DNA of 64,000 bases from Dirofilaria immitis (GCA_024305405.1 JAKNDB010000068.1:9843501-9907500), one strand, 5' to 3'; positions 23,842 to 37,114 are shown, counted from the first letter of the stretch. Translations and numbers: made by a program. Notes: generated by a model not told the origin, from the sequence alone.

Positions 23842-25754
23842 CAAATACTTGATGCCAAAGTCAATAAAAATAGGCCAGTCGTTGACATAGACCATCTATG
23901 GACAACTACTTTTTGTACAATATGTTTTCAATTAGCGAATCTTTTTCTTCTTAAATTTTCATTGCCTTGGAGAATTTTCAGCAGCGAATAAAAGTGTGAT
24001 TGGCTTAACAAATGAATAAAAAAACAAAAAGTTTTATATATTGAGCTATTGTTGCTTTTGAATTTTCCCATTACTGGCTGATGATGTAAATCATCGAAAC
24101 ATTATATCTGCCCAAAACTGATGTAATCGTAATTTTATGCATTTCTGATAAAGCACCATTCGCAATAAGTCTTAAAATTTTAGGATCTTTGTCAATTTTT
24201 TCAAAACTTTACTCATTCCTTTTTCATCGCTCCGATCATAAAAAGAAACGCAAATCTATATCAAACAAAAGTGCTGGAAGGTTTAGCGGCAAATGAATTT
24301 CTTCTACTTTATTGTTTACAATAAGTGAATAAATAAGTCTAACCAATTAATTATGTAATGTAGTCCCCTATCAATAAATTTATATAAAAATTAATTTAAG
24401 ATAATGGACATACTGGCCAAACAGATGCCAGAAACGAAGACAATTCTTCGGAAGGATTTATTATTATTAGAATTGAAAAAAAAATTCAATTAACAATGTT
24501 GCATCGAAATTCGCTTTCATTTAGAACGAGCTATTCCTACTGATGTTCCATTTATTATGCATCGTCATAATTTTTAAACCTCATAGCAGTCGCTGTTAAG
24601 CTGCAAAACACAAGCAATTTAAATTTGTCTGTTAGTAATTTTTCCAGGGAAGCGAAATTTATTCTACGTAGAATAACTCTGCTAATGACTAATGACATAA
24701 TGACATTATAATGAATACAACAGTCAACAAATTCTGTTCAATGAATTTGGATTGCCTTATTTTAAATCGACAATTCAAACAAATGAAAATATATAACATG
24801 ATACCAATAAAGTTCTCTCATATCTAGGCAGATGTAGCTATTTTCTAACTCCATTTATTTGACTCATTAATAAAATTTGTTTGAAGCGAACCTGGCACTC
24901 AACATGAAACAAGCGTCAATCCGGACTTTGCTTTCATATACGGAGAGAGAGAGAAAGATGATCATGATCTATCTGAGGAGGAGTGTCAACCAGACTGGGT
25001 GACCAGTTCATTCAGACTTGGTTCAATACGTCGAAGAAAAATGAAAAGAATGTCGCAATGCAACGTATCCAGAAAGAAATTGAACTAGAGAAGCAGCGAC
25101 ATAGTGATATGATAAAAATGAGGCAAAATGATAAAAGAACTTGAACTAGAAAAGAAATTGAACTAGAGAAGCAGCGACATAGTGATATGTTAGTCGAATA
25201 ACTTTGCTACTGAGTTTATTTCGAGCATATAAATTTTTAGAATAAACCATAAAAATTAATTAACAAATAATGTCCTTTAATTGCTCGATAGTTTACTTAT
25301 CAATAATTTATTTTGGAGAAACTGTTTTCAAGCCTTGACATCATTTTAGTACTATTAACCACAATGTTGTTTTTTATTATTTTACATTAGCAACTTTATC
25401 TTATAAAATTCTAACTTGATACTTTGGCACAAATAGAAATATCAATAAGACTTCAGCTAACTTAAATAGCTGTGTTACTTTTTCTCATATTGTTCGCACT
25501 CATCGATATCTTATTAGTAAGATGAACAATTAATTTCCGTTATCAAACAAGCCATGTTTAGTTCTCGATTTTTTCACTATAAACTGTTTGTTACTATCAT
25601 AGTTATATAATTTATTGGCAAATTCACATAAATAAACTTGGATCTTTATATATTTGACATTTTGATTACTTTTCTCGTGCTATAGAGCTATCTCTATTAT
25701 CTTATTGACCGTCTGACAAGACAGGAAAGAGAGCCTAATAATTTCCCAAAATTC
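23842..25754. other. Intergenic region with coding-like fragments
   Basis: Coding-like fragments without a consistent frame occur at about 24400-24500 (EDNSSEGF-type acidic text in one frame) and 24895-25195 (acidic then basic text; includes KEIELEKQRHSDM). They may belong to a further exon set, a broken gene, or a gene with base errors. A 39-bp direct repeat is included. Otherwise no gene is seen. Confidence 0.35.
25073..25189 (+). repeat. 39-bp direct repeat, 78-bp spacing
   Basis: Positions 25073-25111 and 25151-25189 are identical (AAAGAAATTGAACTAGAGAA...). The 78-base offset is a multiple of three. In one frame the unit reads KEIELEKQRHSDM, typical of a coiled-coil repeat. An intervening partial copy is degenerate. 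Confidence 0.85.
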
Positions 25755-27767
25755 TTATTTCTTCATTTTTTTTATTTGGAAGAAGAAACGAAAAGTTAAA
25801 CAGTATTCAGGGATTTCTAAATACAGTACTGCATATCTTCTTAAAATGAAACAAATGTTCCAAACAATCGAAAATAAATTTAAAATGCTAAAAAGATTGC
25901 GTTTGTATGTCCATTTTCGGCTGAGTTTTTGAGACCCTGTTCCTTTAGAACATCCAAAGCTATTTTTCGCCAGAAGAGAAGAAGGAAAGAGAGTTGACAA
26001 AGCCTGAAGATACGACATCGTATATTTTAAGTTTGCTGCAAATTCTTCTGCACTGACCCATTTATAATCTGCAACTTCGTCTCTGTTGGCTATCAGCGGA
26101 ATATGCTTCATATACATGGCTTTAAAGAAAAAGATCTGCAAATAAAAATGATTAATTTCATTCATTCAAGAAAATTTTTGATAATATTCGCAGCAGAGTT
26201 TGTTAAGCATAAAATGAAGGCAAAAATTAAACTGCGAGTAATTATTTTCTCCGACATTATGAACCTAATGAATTAAATTAGCCACATCTGAAGCAATAAG
26301 ACAAACCGATTCTATCGTCAAACTGAATAGCTCCGGCTTTAAATAATGGAATATTATGAAACATAAGTAACTATAGACTAACTTACTGCAGCACCTCGGG
26401 ATGATGTCTTTAACCGCCTTCGTAGTTGAGCAGGATAGTGATAAACATAAACGGAGAACGGTGCATTAGTTATTCCTTTTCCATACATTTCAATGGAAAA
26501 TAATTCTTTAAGGCACCGAATCGAAGTCTGCAGATAAATTATTCTTTGCAACAAAGCAAATATTTCAGTATTATTTGCAAACTTCAAAATGATCCTATTT
26601 TATATCATTATTGGAAATTTAAAAATAGGAACTGTAGAATAAATTATGTAGTATTTTAATGATTATCTGATACATATACACATGTAATAAAAATATATAA
26701 ACACTACTAATACATGAAAAAAGGGATAAAAACAAAAAATAAACCAACTTATTTATGATTCTTACTTGTTTTAGTGATTCGCCCGGAAGATTTTGTAACT
26801 GAGGTAGATGCCACGGCAAATGATAACTGTCTTCCCGATCAAATTTTTGACATACAATAAGCACGAGAAATTCATCGATTTTCCTTTTTAAGCTTTTGCT
26901 ATCAGCTTTGGAAAACTGCAAAAATGAGTATATCAAGCATTGCGAATATCAATAATGCAATCAATTAATTGCACATTAGCTATCTTGAATTTATCATTTG
27001 CCAGATAACTATAACAAAACATGAAATGTAACGGAACTAGCTTTTTCAATTTAATTTACTAATCAAGTGCACATAGAGAAATATTATGTGATGATTACCC
27101 GGCAAGTTTGTAATGTAAAACATATATGCTGTTCATATTTTGGATCTGAAACATTTTGACAATTATGCCTGTTTCTGCTGGGTCTAGATTGAGCAGTAGT
27201 CAAAATCATGCAAGCATTGATTTCCGAACCCTATTACAAATATTTGAAATAGCACGTTTTACTTTGGTCAGATCCCCAATTGTAAGCTCTTTGCGAATTC
27301 GATCTGCTCTCTTTCGCCAGTTTTCTTCATCCATAGAGGCTAGGACTCCTATTTCTTCTTTTAGATTTACTTCTTCACCATTCATCTTCAATGTTTCTCT
27401 TTCCTTAAGAAGCCTACAATAAAATTATAAAAAGGTAACTATATAAATAGTGAAATACTAATTACCGGATAATTTAGATAATGAAAGATACAATAAGTTG
27501 CATATAAATAAAGCAGAACAAATTAATAAAGAAATACCATTCATCTCTTAGCTGTCGCAATTCAAAATCACACCGGAATGAGTCTTCCAATTCCCTTTGA
27601 AATATAAAATCATGATAACGTTTCTCAACATCATGCATTGGAGGTGCAATGATAGGTGGCCTGATAAGGGCTACCGATGCAAATATATCCCAAACATGTG
27701 AACGTTCACCACTAATTGCTAGCAATGAATGGAAGCGCAATGCTTGGTATAATATTCTGCAGAGCAT
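25755..27767 (-). CDS. mrpl46: Mitochondrial ribosomal protein mL46
   Basis: mL46 is a Nudix-fold protein of the large mitochondrial ribosomal subunit. Minus-strand exons: 27767-27538, 27413-27263, 26915-26766, 26527-26387, and 26135 to the stop. Phases 2,0,0,0 agree. The start gives a basic, amphipathic mitochondrial presequence (MLCRILYQALRFHSLL). The family marks are ALIRPPIIAPPM, KSLKRKIDEFLVLIV, LPQLQNLPGESL, MYGKGITNAPFSVYVYHYP and FFFKAMYMKHIP...VADYKWVSAEEF. As written, the frame runs about 70 residues past where the family ends, to a stop at 25755. One extra base in the T run at 25963-25967 would end it at 25960, close to the usual length. An acceptor lies 19 bases before the ATG. 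Confidence 0.9.
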
Positions 27768-28155
27768 AATAACTAATTCAAGCAACCTGAAAAAGCTAAC
27801 AAGCAATCTTGCCGAAAAACTTGCATATCTCGATATGTATAGAGAATTTCCCGATGCACTTCACCACATTTAATAGAGTATCGGTTATTAAGCATGCAAT
27901 GGGTCTCGAGCTAGCAATCTTCAAACACAATATTGGAGTATGCCTGAGAGATTTATAAACCCGTCGCTTATGAATATGTCACTTCTAACTATTCTAAATG
28001 TGTCCTTAGCCTTTCCATACACCAAAACAATAGTTTTCATATGAATGGAACCACATGTCAAGGTGATGGAAATGTAGTGGTAGAATGAGTGAAGTGGTGC
28101 TTGATGTTTTGGTATTCAATTTCTGCATCGTTGTATGCATTTAAATGTTTCAGAA
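27768..28155. promoter_or_regulatory. Divergent promoter region, mL46 / SMARCD
   Basis: About 390 bases lie between the two ATGs. A trans-splice-like acceptor for mL46 is on the minus strand at 27787-27789. One for SMARCD (TTAAATGTTTCAG) ends at 28153. No other element was recognised. Confidence 0.45.
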
Positions 28156-31100
28156 ATGAATCGAAGTAATACAGCGGTGTCATCCAATAACGGTTCTAAT
28201 ATCAGGTTATTTTTGGAACCTATATACTTATCTGTTTGTAATTCGTCATTCATTTCTATATTATCCCTTTTTGATGATACTAAAATAAATGCAGTATAAT
28301 TTATTGCTTGCTGGTTTGGAAATTTTATGCGTTATGTAGAGAATGATAAAAGATGTTCTAGTTTGATTTTGTATCTAGTTTTTTATATTTAGGTTTCTTA
28401 TTTAATAGTTCCTTGTTTGTTCTAGACTTGCGTCTTTCTGCAAACCTAACTTGCAGTTTTGGAAATTGCTATTTGGGAAAATTACAGTAATTCACATAAT
28501 TGGAGTATTAAAAAGTAAAAACTTCCTATAGCTTTGAAGATTTTTTTCCAAATAGATTGAAATGTGATGTGACTCACTTTATTATTCATTTCTTAGCATT
28601 GGTTAGCACTACTAATAAATGATTTAATATCGTTATACTTACTCGTATTTGCTAAAAAATAGTTTGGTGTTTTGGACCGCATTTTGCTTTTATTACAACT
28701 ATACTTTCATCGAGTGATGAACTTTTTAACGCTTGTAGTAAAATAGCGTATCTTGGAAGCAAATAGAAACTAATCAGGTTTTTATCACAGTTGTTTACTT
28801 TCTATTTGTTGTAATCAAAAACTTGTTAAGAAAAGTGTGGAATCAGGTAACTAATATTTATTTTTTATTGTTTAGATATGGCGGAACAATACCAAATACG
28901 CAACACAGTCGACGATCATTTGCTCCTCAGCCTGCAGGTGCTCCACCAATGCTTCCACCACAACACAATGCTCGTAGTCAGTTGCAAAATCGCGCGAAAA
29001 ACGAAAATTGGTTGACAAATTATTACCTGTACAGGTAACCTACGGCGCTTTGTTTGTGTTGATGCTCATATAATAAGTTTCCAACATATTAAGATAATTC
29101 AACTAATTCAAAAACTAAGCAACTTTCTGGAGAAATTCGATTTCTTATTGGTTTTCCTTTTAAACATTATTTTCAAACATTCACTTTAAAAACTTATTTC
29201 AGATGAAAAAGTTAGAAATTATTAATTAATGAGACCAGTATGAAATAGATTCCTTCTTAGTTACGATTTCAAAGCTATGAAAATAAGATTTGCTATCAAA
29301 CTTTCCCCAGTTTTATAATTCAGATCGAATATTTTATTCTAGAAAAAAGATTGGAAAAATGAGTTTATTTTTTCTCTTTTAATTTTCTTTAAGGTTCGAG
29401 AACTTGTGCCAGAATCTCAAGCCTATATGGATCTACTAGCTTTTGAACAAAAGCTTGATGCCACTATCACAAGAAAGAAACTGGATATACAAGAAGCATT
29501 AAAAAGACCAATAAAAGTAAAAAGACGGCTTCGAATATACATTTCACACACATTCATACCTGGCAAAGAACCTGAGGTCTGTAAAAATATATTATTTTAA
29601 AAGTTCGCTAATATCCCTTGTGTAGAATTGTAATTGCGAAAATAATTATCCTGAAAATTTTTAACCTCTAGTAGAGATAAGAAATTTTTATCTTAATAAT
29701 TTTCAGAGAGAAGGCGAAGAAGGCACTGTACCAATGTGGGAATTACGAGTTGAAGGACGTTTGTTAGATGAACCGTCGACAGGTACAAGTACTGTAGGTG
29801 GAGGAGCTGCTCAAAATCGAAGCCAGCCACTGAAGCGAAAATTCAGTTCATTCTTCAAAAGTCTGGTGATCGAATTGGACAAAGAAATTTATGGGCCTGA
29901 CAATCATCTTGTTGAATGGCATCGAACTCCTCAAACGAATGAAACTGATGGATTTCAGGTTTCTTTCTGAAACCATTGTAGATTTTTGAAGTTACACTGT
30001 AGAACGAAATTGTCAATTCTGAGTGTTTGATATATTTATATTCATATTTTTAGGTGAAAAGACCTGGAGATCGAGATGTCAAGTGCACTATTCTTTTATT
30101 ACTTGATTATCAACCCATGAAATTTAAATTGCATCCACGACTGGGAAAAGTACTCGGGATGGCTACGGAAACACGTCCAAAAATTATTGAAGCTCTTTGG
30201 CAATACATAAAAACACACAAATTGCAGGTAAAACTTCTCCAAGAGTGCATGTTGATACTAATTGTTCTTTTTACACAAAATGTCTTTTTATTCTTTCTAT
30301 AAGTAATAATTTTCAGCACAATGTCAGAGTATTGCAGGATCAAGCTGAACGCGATAATATAAATTGCGACGCATACCTAGAACAAATTTTTGGAGTGAAA
30401 CGAATGCGTTTTATGGAAATACCTCAACGCCTTCAAAGTTTATTGCATCAACCAGATCCTCTGATTCTACATCATACTATTCAGTATAGCGAGGGAATGA
30501 AAAAAATACTGCATGTTATGATATTGGTGATTTTTTGTTATGAATGCTTCCATGTTTGGTCGTTAGTAATTTTATCAAAAAGTCTAGCCTATATAATTTT
30601 TCTTAGCATTCATCATTATATGGAATATGAGAATTCAGGAAGCCTTTGTCTTGATTTTTGGGAAAGGAAAGTTTCAAAACGCTAAATAATTTCTTACGAA
30701 TTTCAATAACCACTAAGGAAATAGTGAACATCAGTTAACAGATATAGGAGGAATAATAGATTATTTTGTAATCATAGATGTGGAAATGGAAGATCCTTTA
30801 AAAACACAGATGACTTCATTTCTTCATAGTCACGCTAATATGCCAGATATCAGCGCATTGGATCAAAAATTTTTGATATCGTAGAACAGATTAATGAATG
30901 GAAGCTTCGACGAGATTTTTATGTTCGTTTCGCAGACAATCCACAAGAATTTATCCACAAATGGTTGATTTCTCAAAGTAATGATCTAAAGGTATGATAT
31001 TTATTGCAATAATTATATTTTGAAATACTTGTGATGTTTTATTTTAAGGGTTAGATTATGAATTGACGTAATTGTGACGTAATTATTCATCTAGTGCACC

Positions 31101-31446
31101 GCGCATCACAGTGATAATGTTATTCAGTGTTTCTTACTAATTTATTCTTTGTTTTTTTGTTGTTGTTTGATCTCATGATCTGGTAAGTTAGCACTTAGGT
31201 GTTGAAAAAAATAAAACAAAAGCATGACTTAGATTAACTGCTTCTTTACTATCAAATCTTCAATAATATCTATTAGATGCTTTTCTTTCAGACGATGACA
31301 GAAATATTCGGTGATAGCGAAGTTGAACGTCATGCTGAATATTATTATCAGCCTCAAATTATGGAGGAACTTTTCGATATATCTATCACAAAGTGCAACA
31401 AAAACGAGCTGAACTGGAGAGCACGTTAGGCATCAAAAACAATTGA
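28156..31446 (+). CDS. smarcd: SMARCD/BAF60 subunit of SWI/SNF, with frame breaks
   Basis: This is a nuclear accessory subunit of BAF/SWI-SNF chromatin remodelling complexes. Exons: 28156-28205, 28876-29034, 29394-29576, 29707-29958, 30054-30227, 30338-30526, 30778-30991, 31292-31446. The start follows TTTCAG by two bases. The N-terminus is Pro/Gln-rich. Family blocks include [62 protein letters not shown] and the SWIB domain ([30 protein letters not shown]). The frame breaks in four places, each one base short in an A or T run: 28997-29001, 30500-30506, 30865-30874, 31371-31374. One added base at each restores both the conserved text and the exon phase. Sequence error is more likely than a pseudogene. 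Confidence 0.93.
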
Positions 31447-32425
31447 TTTTTCAGTAATTTTTTGACTGTTTTATTTAATTTAATAGTAAACATGCTCTTT
31501 GTTCACTATTTGATAATTATTTTATGATGAACTATTCTGTTAGCTATTTTGACTTATTTATTCCTTATCTCATTGATTTCAATGATTGAAAATTATTACA
31601 GAGAAAAGATATCGTACTCAATATAATTTAAAAATTTTCGTAGTTCGACATATTTTACTTTTTTGTTAGAAACCAATATGTTGTAAATTGTTTCTCCTTA
31701 TTTTTCGATCCATTTAGAACCAGACATTGCCCGTATCTCTTTTCTGTTATTGTCCCATATCTCGAGAAAATGGGCAGATTGATTTAAGATTGAAATTTCT
31801 GCTCATTGATAGACGTGAATCGTTTTTCTGAATCATTGTATTTTTATATTTTTTCACGATGTTTTTGTTTGTTTTATAAAGAAGCATTGTTCACTATACT
31901 TTACTTTCTCAGTTCGATTATTGTTTTTTCGTGAGGTTAATTTGCAAGTCAAAAGTTGTGCAATATTTCCTTAGCAAAACTGTATAAGTTGATTTGTTTA
32001 CAAGTATTGAAAAAATATTAGCAAGTTTCCACTGCGAAATATTTTTTCAATAAATAATGGGATATATGATTTATTATTGTTATTGTTCGACAGGTAGTAA
32101 GATTATTGTAAATGGTGTAATGGGTCAGTTATTAAATTATAAAAATTTGCAAATTAAAGTATGATTGGAAAATTACCATCATTTTATGGTCTGGGAAATC
32201 GGTATATGAAAGTAATTATGCATACGTAGATGTAATGCCTCTATGAGTTTATTTCTAATTTCTAAGGTGCTTGTTGCGAATTTTGCTTTTTGGTAGCAAT
32301 TAAATCCTTTTGTTATTCGTTTAGAATAAAAAATATGCACAGCGTAATTTCTAGGTTACTCAAAGATTTCAAAGAAAATTGGGTTAATTTTTCTTATAAA
32401 AATATAAGCTTTTATTTACAGTAAA
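31447..32425. other. Intergenic region, SMARCD to METTL6
   Basis: AT-rich with no coding signal. A TTTATTTACAG acceptor ends at 32421, four bases before the METTL6 ATG, and is a likely trans-splice site. Confidence 0.55.
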
Positions 32426-33686
32426 ATGAACGAATCACTTGCAAGTTGTTCCAATGAGCACCGTTGTTCATTTGACGTTATGCAAACAGATGCATATTCG
32501 TTACCGCGAAAGTTCAGTGAGGAGCAGAAAGAAATAATGCGAAAGCAAGTGCCAGCAAGTGATTTCAAGCGAATAAAACTACAAGAAGAACTGCGAAAAA
32601 ATTGGGATAAATTCTATTTGCGAAACAAGAGTAATTTCTTCAAAGATAGATGGTGGATACAGCACGAACTTGGTGGATTGTTGGAACAGCACATCGATTT
32701 CCAGGTTTACCAATATGAAATGTGACACACTTCTACCTATATTTCCCATAAGTCGCCACGATAGTGCCCGCACTGATTGGATTGATGATAGGTTGACACT
32801 GATCCAATGATCAATAAGTCAATCGCTGCTACATAAATTTGTAGCTCCATTCTGTTGCTACGAGAAGCAGCTATAACCAATAATGGAATGGAATATAATT
32901 TTTCTACTATAGCCTTTAAGGATGTTTTATTTCTTGGCATCATCTCCTTTTTAAGTTTTTACATTGCTTTTGCAGGATAACTTGAATTTTCTGGAAGCCG
33001 GTTGTGGTGTTGGTAATTTAGTTTTCCCTTTGATGCATCTCTACCCACATTGGAACTTCTACGCTTTTGATTTTTCCGATAAGGCCATTCGATTATTACG
33101 TGGACGTAGTGAAGCGCACAATTTTTCAATCAATACTGTAGTTGCAGACTTGACTTCCGACAGGTTTTCGCTGGACTTTCCAGCAGCTGACATAATATCT
33201 TTAATTTTTGTACTCAGCGCAATTCCACCTTGTAAGCAACAACAAGCAGTGAAGAATTTATTGAAGTTAGTAAAAGTTCGTGGTATGGTCTTTGTTCGTG
33301 ACTATGGCATCAACGATCACGCCATGCTTCGATTTGGCCGACACTGCAAATTAGATGAGCGATTTTATGCAAAACACGATGGGACGATGACTTACTATTT
33401 CAAATTAGGTGCAGTTTTCAACTCTTTCAATAGGGTTGTTTCGGCAATTACAAATGTACTTAATCCATCGCGGTTTCTTTTCTTTTTTTCATTGTGAATT
33501 TTCGTATTATTATAGACGAAAAACTTAAAAATTTTTGCTTTTCAGAAGAACTGGACGACTTATTCATCGAACAAGGATTTCGCAAAGTAAAAGCACATAT
33601 CTCTTACGAAAAACTGTCAACCACCAAAAGATCTTTCAGTTGATCGAGTATTCGTACAAGCTGTTTATGCTAAACCTTTATGGTGA
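32426..33686 (+). CDS. mettl6: METTL6-type tRNA m3C methyltransferase
   Basis: METTL6 is a SAM-dependent methyltransferase making 3-methylcytidine at position 32 of certain tRNAs. Exons: 32426-32704, 32976-33408, 33546-33686. Family marks are RKNWDKFYLRNKSNFFKDR, the SAM motif EAGCGVGN, the acidic end of strand 2 (YAFDFS), LIFVLSAIPP and RDYGINDHAMLRFGR. The NFFKDR-containing N-terminus separates it from generic methyltransferases. In the last exon the frame breaks twice, at the A runs 33609-33613 and 33626-33629. One extra A at each gives an EKTVNHQKDLSVDRVFVQA-like C-terminus matching the family end and a stop at 33684-33686. Without repair the protein stops early. Confidence 0.9.
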
Positions 33687-34208
33687 CAATATATTCTTAA
33701 ACCATCAACATTTAGAATATTGAAATTATCCGAATGCCAAAAACTTACAGTACTCAAATGTTTCTGATATATCAAAAGATCACGGAAAGAAAACATGAAA
33801 TTTCTCCAGATAACAAGCGGTCATAAAATCAATTATATATACATATCCTTTACCACTTATGGTAGCAATTAACAAATCTAAAACATATTATGTAGTTTTG
33901 GTTGTTAGTTTAGGATCAAAATCATTAGCGGGACAAATTGATATCTAGTCATCCAATTTGTACTAGCAGGATGTGCGGATTTTTGAATTATTAGTCAGTT
34001 GAAATTTGGGAAGTTTTATTCTTTGCAGAACTCGATAAACAAGATTGTTTTAAAATTAGTTTCCATGACTCATGTTTTAAAATAATAACATCACCATGTT
34101 AGAAAACCATCTAAATAAAAAAGGAAAAAAGTAAAACAATGGCACCCGCAAACAGAGATGTCATTTCATAGATCTTTCTAGCAAATAAATTTGAATAATA
34201 CAGTTTCT
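33687..34208. other. Convergent intergenic spacer, METTL6 / CCDC47
   Basis: AT-rich sequence between two gene 3' ends. No coding signal was found. Confidence 0.55.
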
Positions 34209-37114
34209 TCATTTCACTCTTAATTGTTTCATTTTTGGTTGCCGCATTTTCATGTCACGTTTCTGTTCTAATTTCTAAAATAAGCAAAATTCAGAATAAA
34301 AGGGAATGTTATTTTTATAAAGCATTATTTAAAGCATCAATTATTTAAAGCATAATAACTACCTCTAGTCTTCGCTGCTTTTCGGGATCTTCCTCTTCTA
34401 GAAGACGTTGTTTGCGTTCCCTTGTTTTCTCTTCTCGACGAGCTTGAGCTGCCTCTTGCCTTGCTTGATGTGTTGTTTTCAAGAAGGCTTCCTGTACACT
34501 TTGACGCTTTTTATCTGCCTGAAAATTATATCTTTATTTAAAACTGGAATATCAAGATTAAGATTTCACCAGAAAATGATAAAAGTACTTTATAAATATT
34601 ATCTTCCTAAAATAAACAGCAAGAAAACGAAAATGAAAATTGTGAACCTTCAATCTGCCTTCTCTTGAAAGTCGGTAGCGCCTTATTTTTCAAAACAGTA
34701 AAATACCATACGTAAAAGTGCGTCAATTTCTGCCGTACTACTACTCATTTTGAAAGCAAAGAACAGCACTCGACTCGTTTCTGGTAACCGTGTAAGTGAT
34801 TCGCCGCTAAAAATATACCATGAAAAGGTTCACTTGTCATTTATTGGTTTTTTTTTTTTTTTATATATATATAAAATCAACAATCTCCTACGGCAGGATA
34901 CAGTTTTGATGTCGTAAAAATCTCTATTAGTTGGTTTTATGAAATCCAGAATTTTCTGTACAGTCAATTTTCTATTTTGGTTGATCTGGATAATTAAATT
35001 AGATTTTTCAAATTTTAGCCAAAATCCAAATGTAGTAGAATAAATACAAAAAATGGGAGAAGCTTCAAAATAAGCATTATATTGTGCTGAATCATAAGAT
35101 GGGGTCCTGTTATTCTTGAAAGTGGAACAATATAATGCTTTCTCGCAGAAGAAGATAAATGCATCTTCACAACAAAATTATTGTGATGCAACAAAAAAAA
35201 GAAGCATGGTTCTAGTAATTTCAGTAAATTTAATATAGACTTCCCAAATAATAGAAGCTCACTCCGAAGGTTTGTAACCGGAATACTGATCTGAAAAATG
35301 GAAATAATCAATGGAGTCTTCGTATTTCCGAAACACTGATAAAATTGCTGAATCGATAATTGCATTAACAGCTTCAAACATTTCCGCATAAATCACAATC
35401 GAAGAAGGAAGTCCTAATTTGTCCACTCCCTTTCGTTCTACTGTGAACAAACTCTGAAAATTTATATCTCTATTACAAAAATATTAATCTAATTTAATAA
35501 AAATTTTAGAAAATAGCACCGAGAAACTTACGAGATCCATCTTTTCTTTGGCTGCTTTGATCACTGATTTCCGCTGCCCAATAGCAAACACAAATGAATC
35601 CATTTCGTTACTGTCCACGTCGATACGTATAATAACCTGCAACCAAATTTTCAATTTTTATTTTTAACAAGAAATCGATAGCTGCTAATTTCTCAGTAAA
35701 ATAGCAGTAATTGGAAACCTTATCTAGTTTCGGACGGATAAGATTCATGATAACGTGGATTAAATCTTGTCGTTTTAGCAGCTTCAAAGTAATTAACATC
35801 CCCTGACAGCCAACTCGACCTGAACACCTGAAAATATATCGCAACTCTTTTCTATAAAATTGTAAAAAAAGAGTTTCATCATTTATACGACAACCCTGCC
35901 CCATTTCATTTACTATATTATTAGAAACATTCAATGGCTACAGCATTGAAATCAGTCTTCGATTTTACAAAAAGTTTTGACAGATCAGCAGCAGCTGATA
36001 CTGTAGGAATGAAAAGAAACAATAAATTTTTTAAATCTTTAAGAATACTCTGATAAAAGATAAGAAGAGACATTAATCGATGTTATTGAAAAAAATCAAC
36101 AATAAAGTATTATAAAAGTTGATTCCACATTGTAAAAATCTAAAAAGAGATACTAATAAGATAATTGTTACACAATCATAATAGTAAAAATAGAAGCTTA
36201 CCAAACAGTATAAACAGCATCCGTTTCTTTATGCATGTGACCTTCCCTCAAGTCCTCCGATGTACCATCGTCTCCAACAAGTGTAAATTGTTCTTCCAAG
36301 AGTGGAGTTACATCCATAAACCACTTGTTGGCAATTTTTCGATTTTGATACGACCGAAAATGTAATTTAATATATAAACTGCCAAAACTGCTAACACTAA
36401 AGCTTCCATTTGATATGATGCCCAGTTCGAACGAAAATGGGCCGGTACCTGAATTAGACTACTATAACAAAATGCAGTAACAATGAATAAGCCTAAGGTA
36501 AAACCTTGACATATATTTTCAGAACACTAGACTAAATATTAAATAAAATGATAAGAGAAAAGGAAGAATAACTACGAACATCGGCGAATCTAAGCTGTGG
36601 CGATGCTTCTGATTCAGTCTTTTGCGGATGAGCCTTTTAATAGGTATCGAAAATTCATCTTCATCAATAAATTCATTGTCATCATTGTCATCCTAAAATT
36701 TAATATTATATGTAATAGAACAGGCGCAAAATATAAAAATTAAAACATTATGTAATAGTGGAAAGTAGTAGTGCTTAACGAAGCATTCATATATCCTTTA
36801 AAAATTTGTTCGAATGTATCACAAAATTTTTAAGAATCCCAATTAATGGAATTTTTCGTTTTAAGGAAGTAGTAATTTGCATAGATGAATAAGAAAAGAT
36901 ATTACACTGATTATTGACTCGTCTCTTGTGGATTTGTTAACTTCTTTATATGACTTCAAAAAACATCGTCATCATTCATATTTTCCACCTCCATATCTTC
37001 AAATTCCGCAAATTCGTTATCCATCTCCGCGGCTCCATTACTGTATCGTAATAGTTGAATACTAATTATCATCCATATTGTCAATAGATTATTCGTAAGT
37101 GATGACCACATCAT
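34209..37114 (-). CDS. ccdc47: CCDC47 homologue, ER translocon PAT-complex subunit
   Basis: CCDC47 is an ER membrane protein that helps multipass protein insertion at the Sec61 translocon and affects ER calcium. Minus-strand exons: 37114-36965, 36692-36576, 36448-36202, 35827-35719, 35636-35532, 35453-35279, one starting at 35106 (its end is unresolved), 34806-34648, 34518-34363, 34274-34209. The start gives a signal sequence ([19 protein letters not shown]) then an acidic luminal part ([13 protein letters not shown]). A transmembrane segment ([19 protein letters not shown]) and a cytosolic domain follow ([30 protein letters not shown]). The tail is a basic coiled coil ([34 protein letters not shown]). 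Two frame breaks occur at the T runs 36343-36346 and 34686-34690. An acceptor lies five bases before the ATG. Confidence 0.92.

Noticed and set aside
28156..31446. Programmed ribosomal frameshifting in SMARCD
   Set aside because: Four shifts in one gene at unrelated short runs, without slippery heptamers and with the same pattern in other genes, fit sequence error far better.
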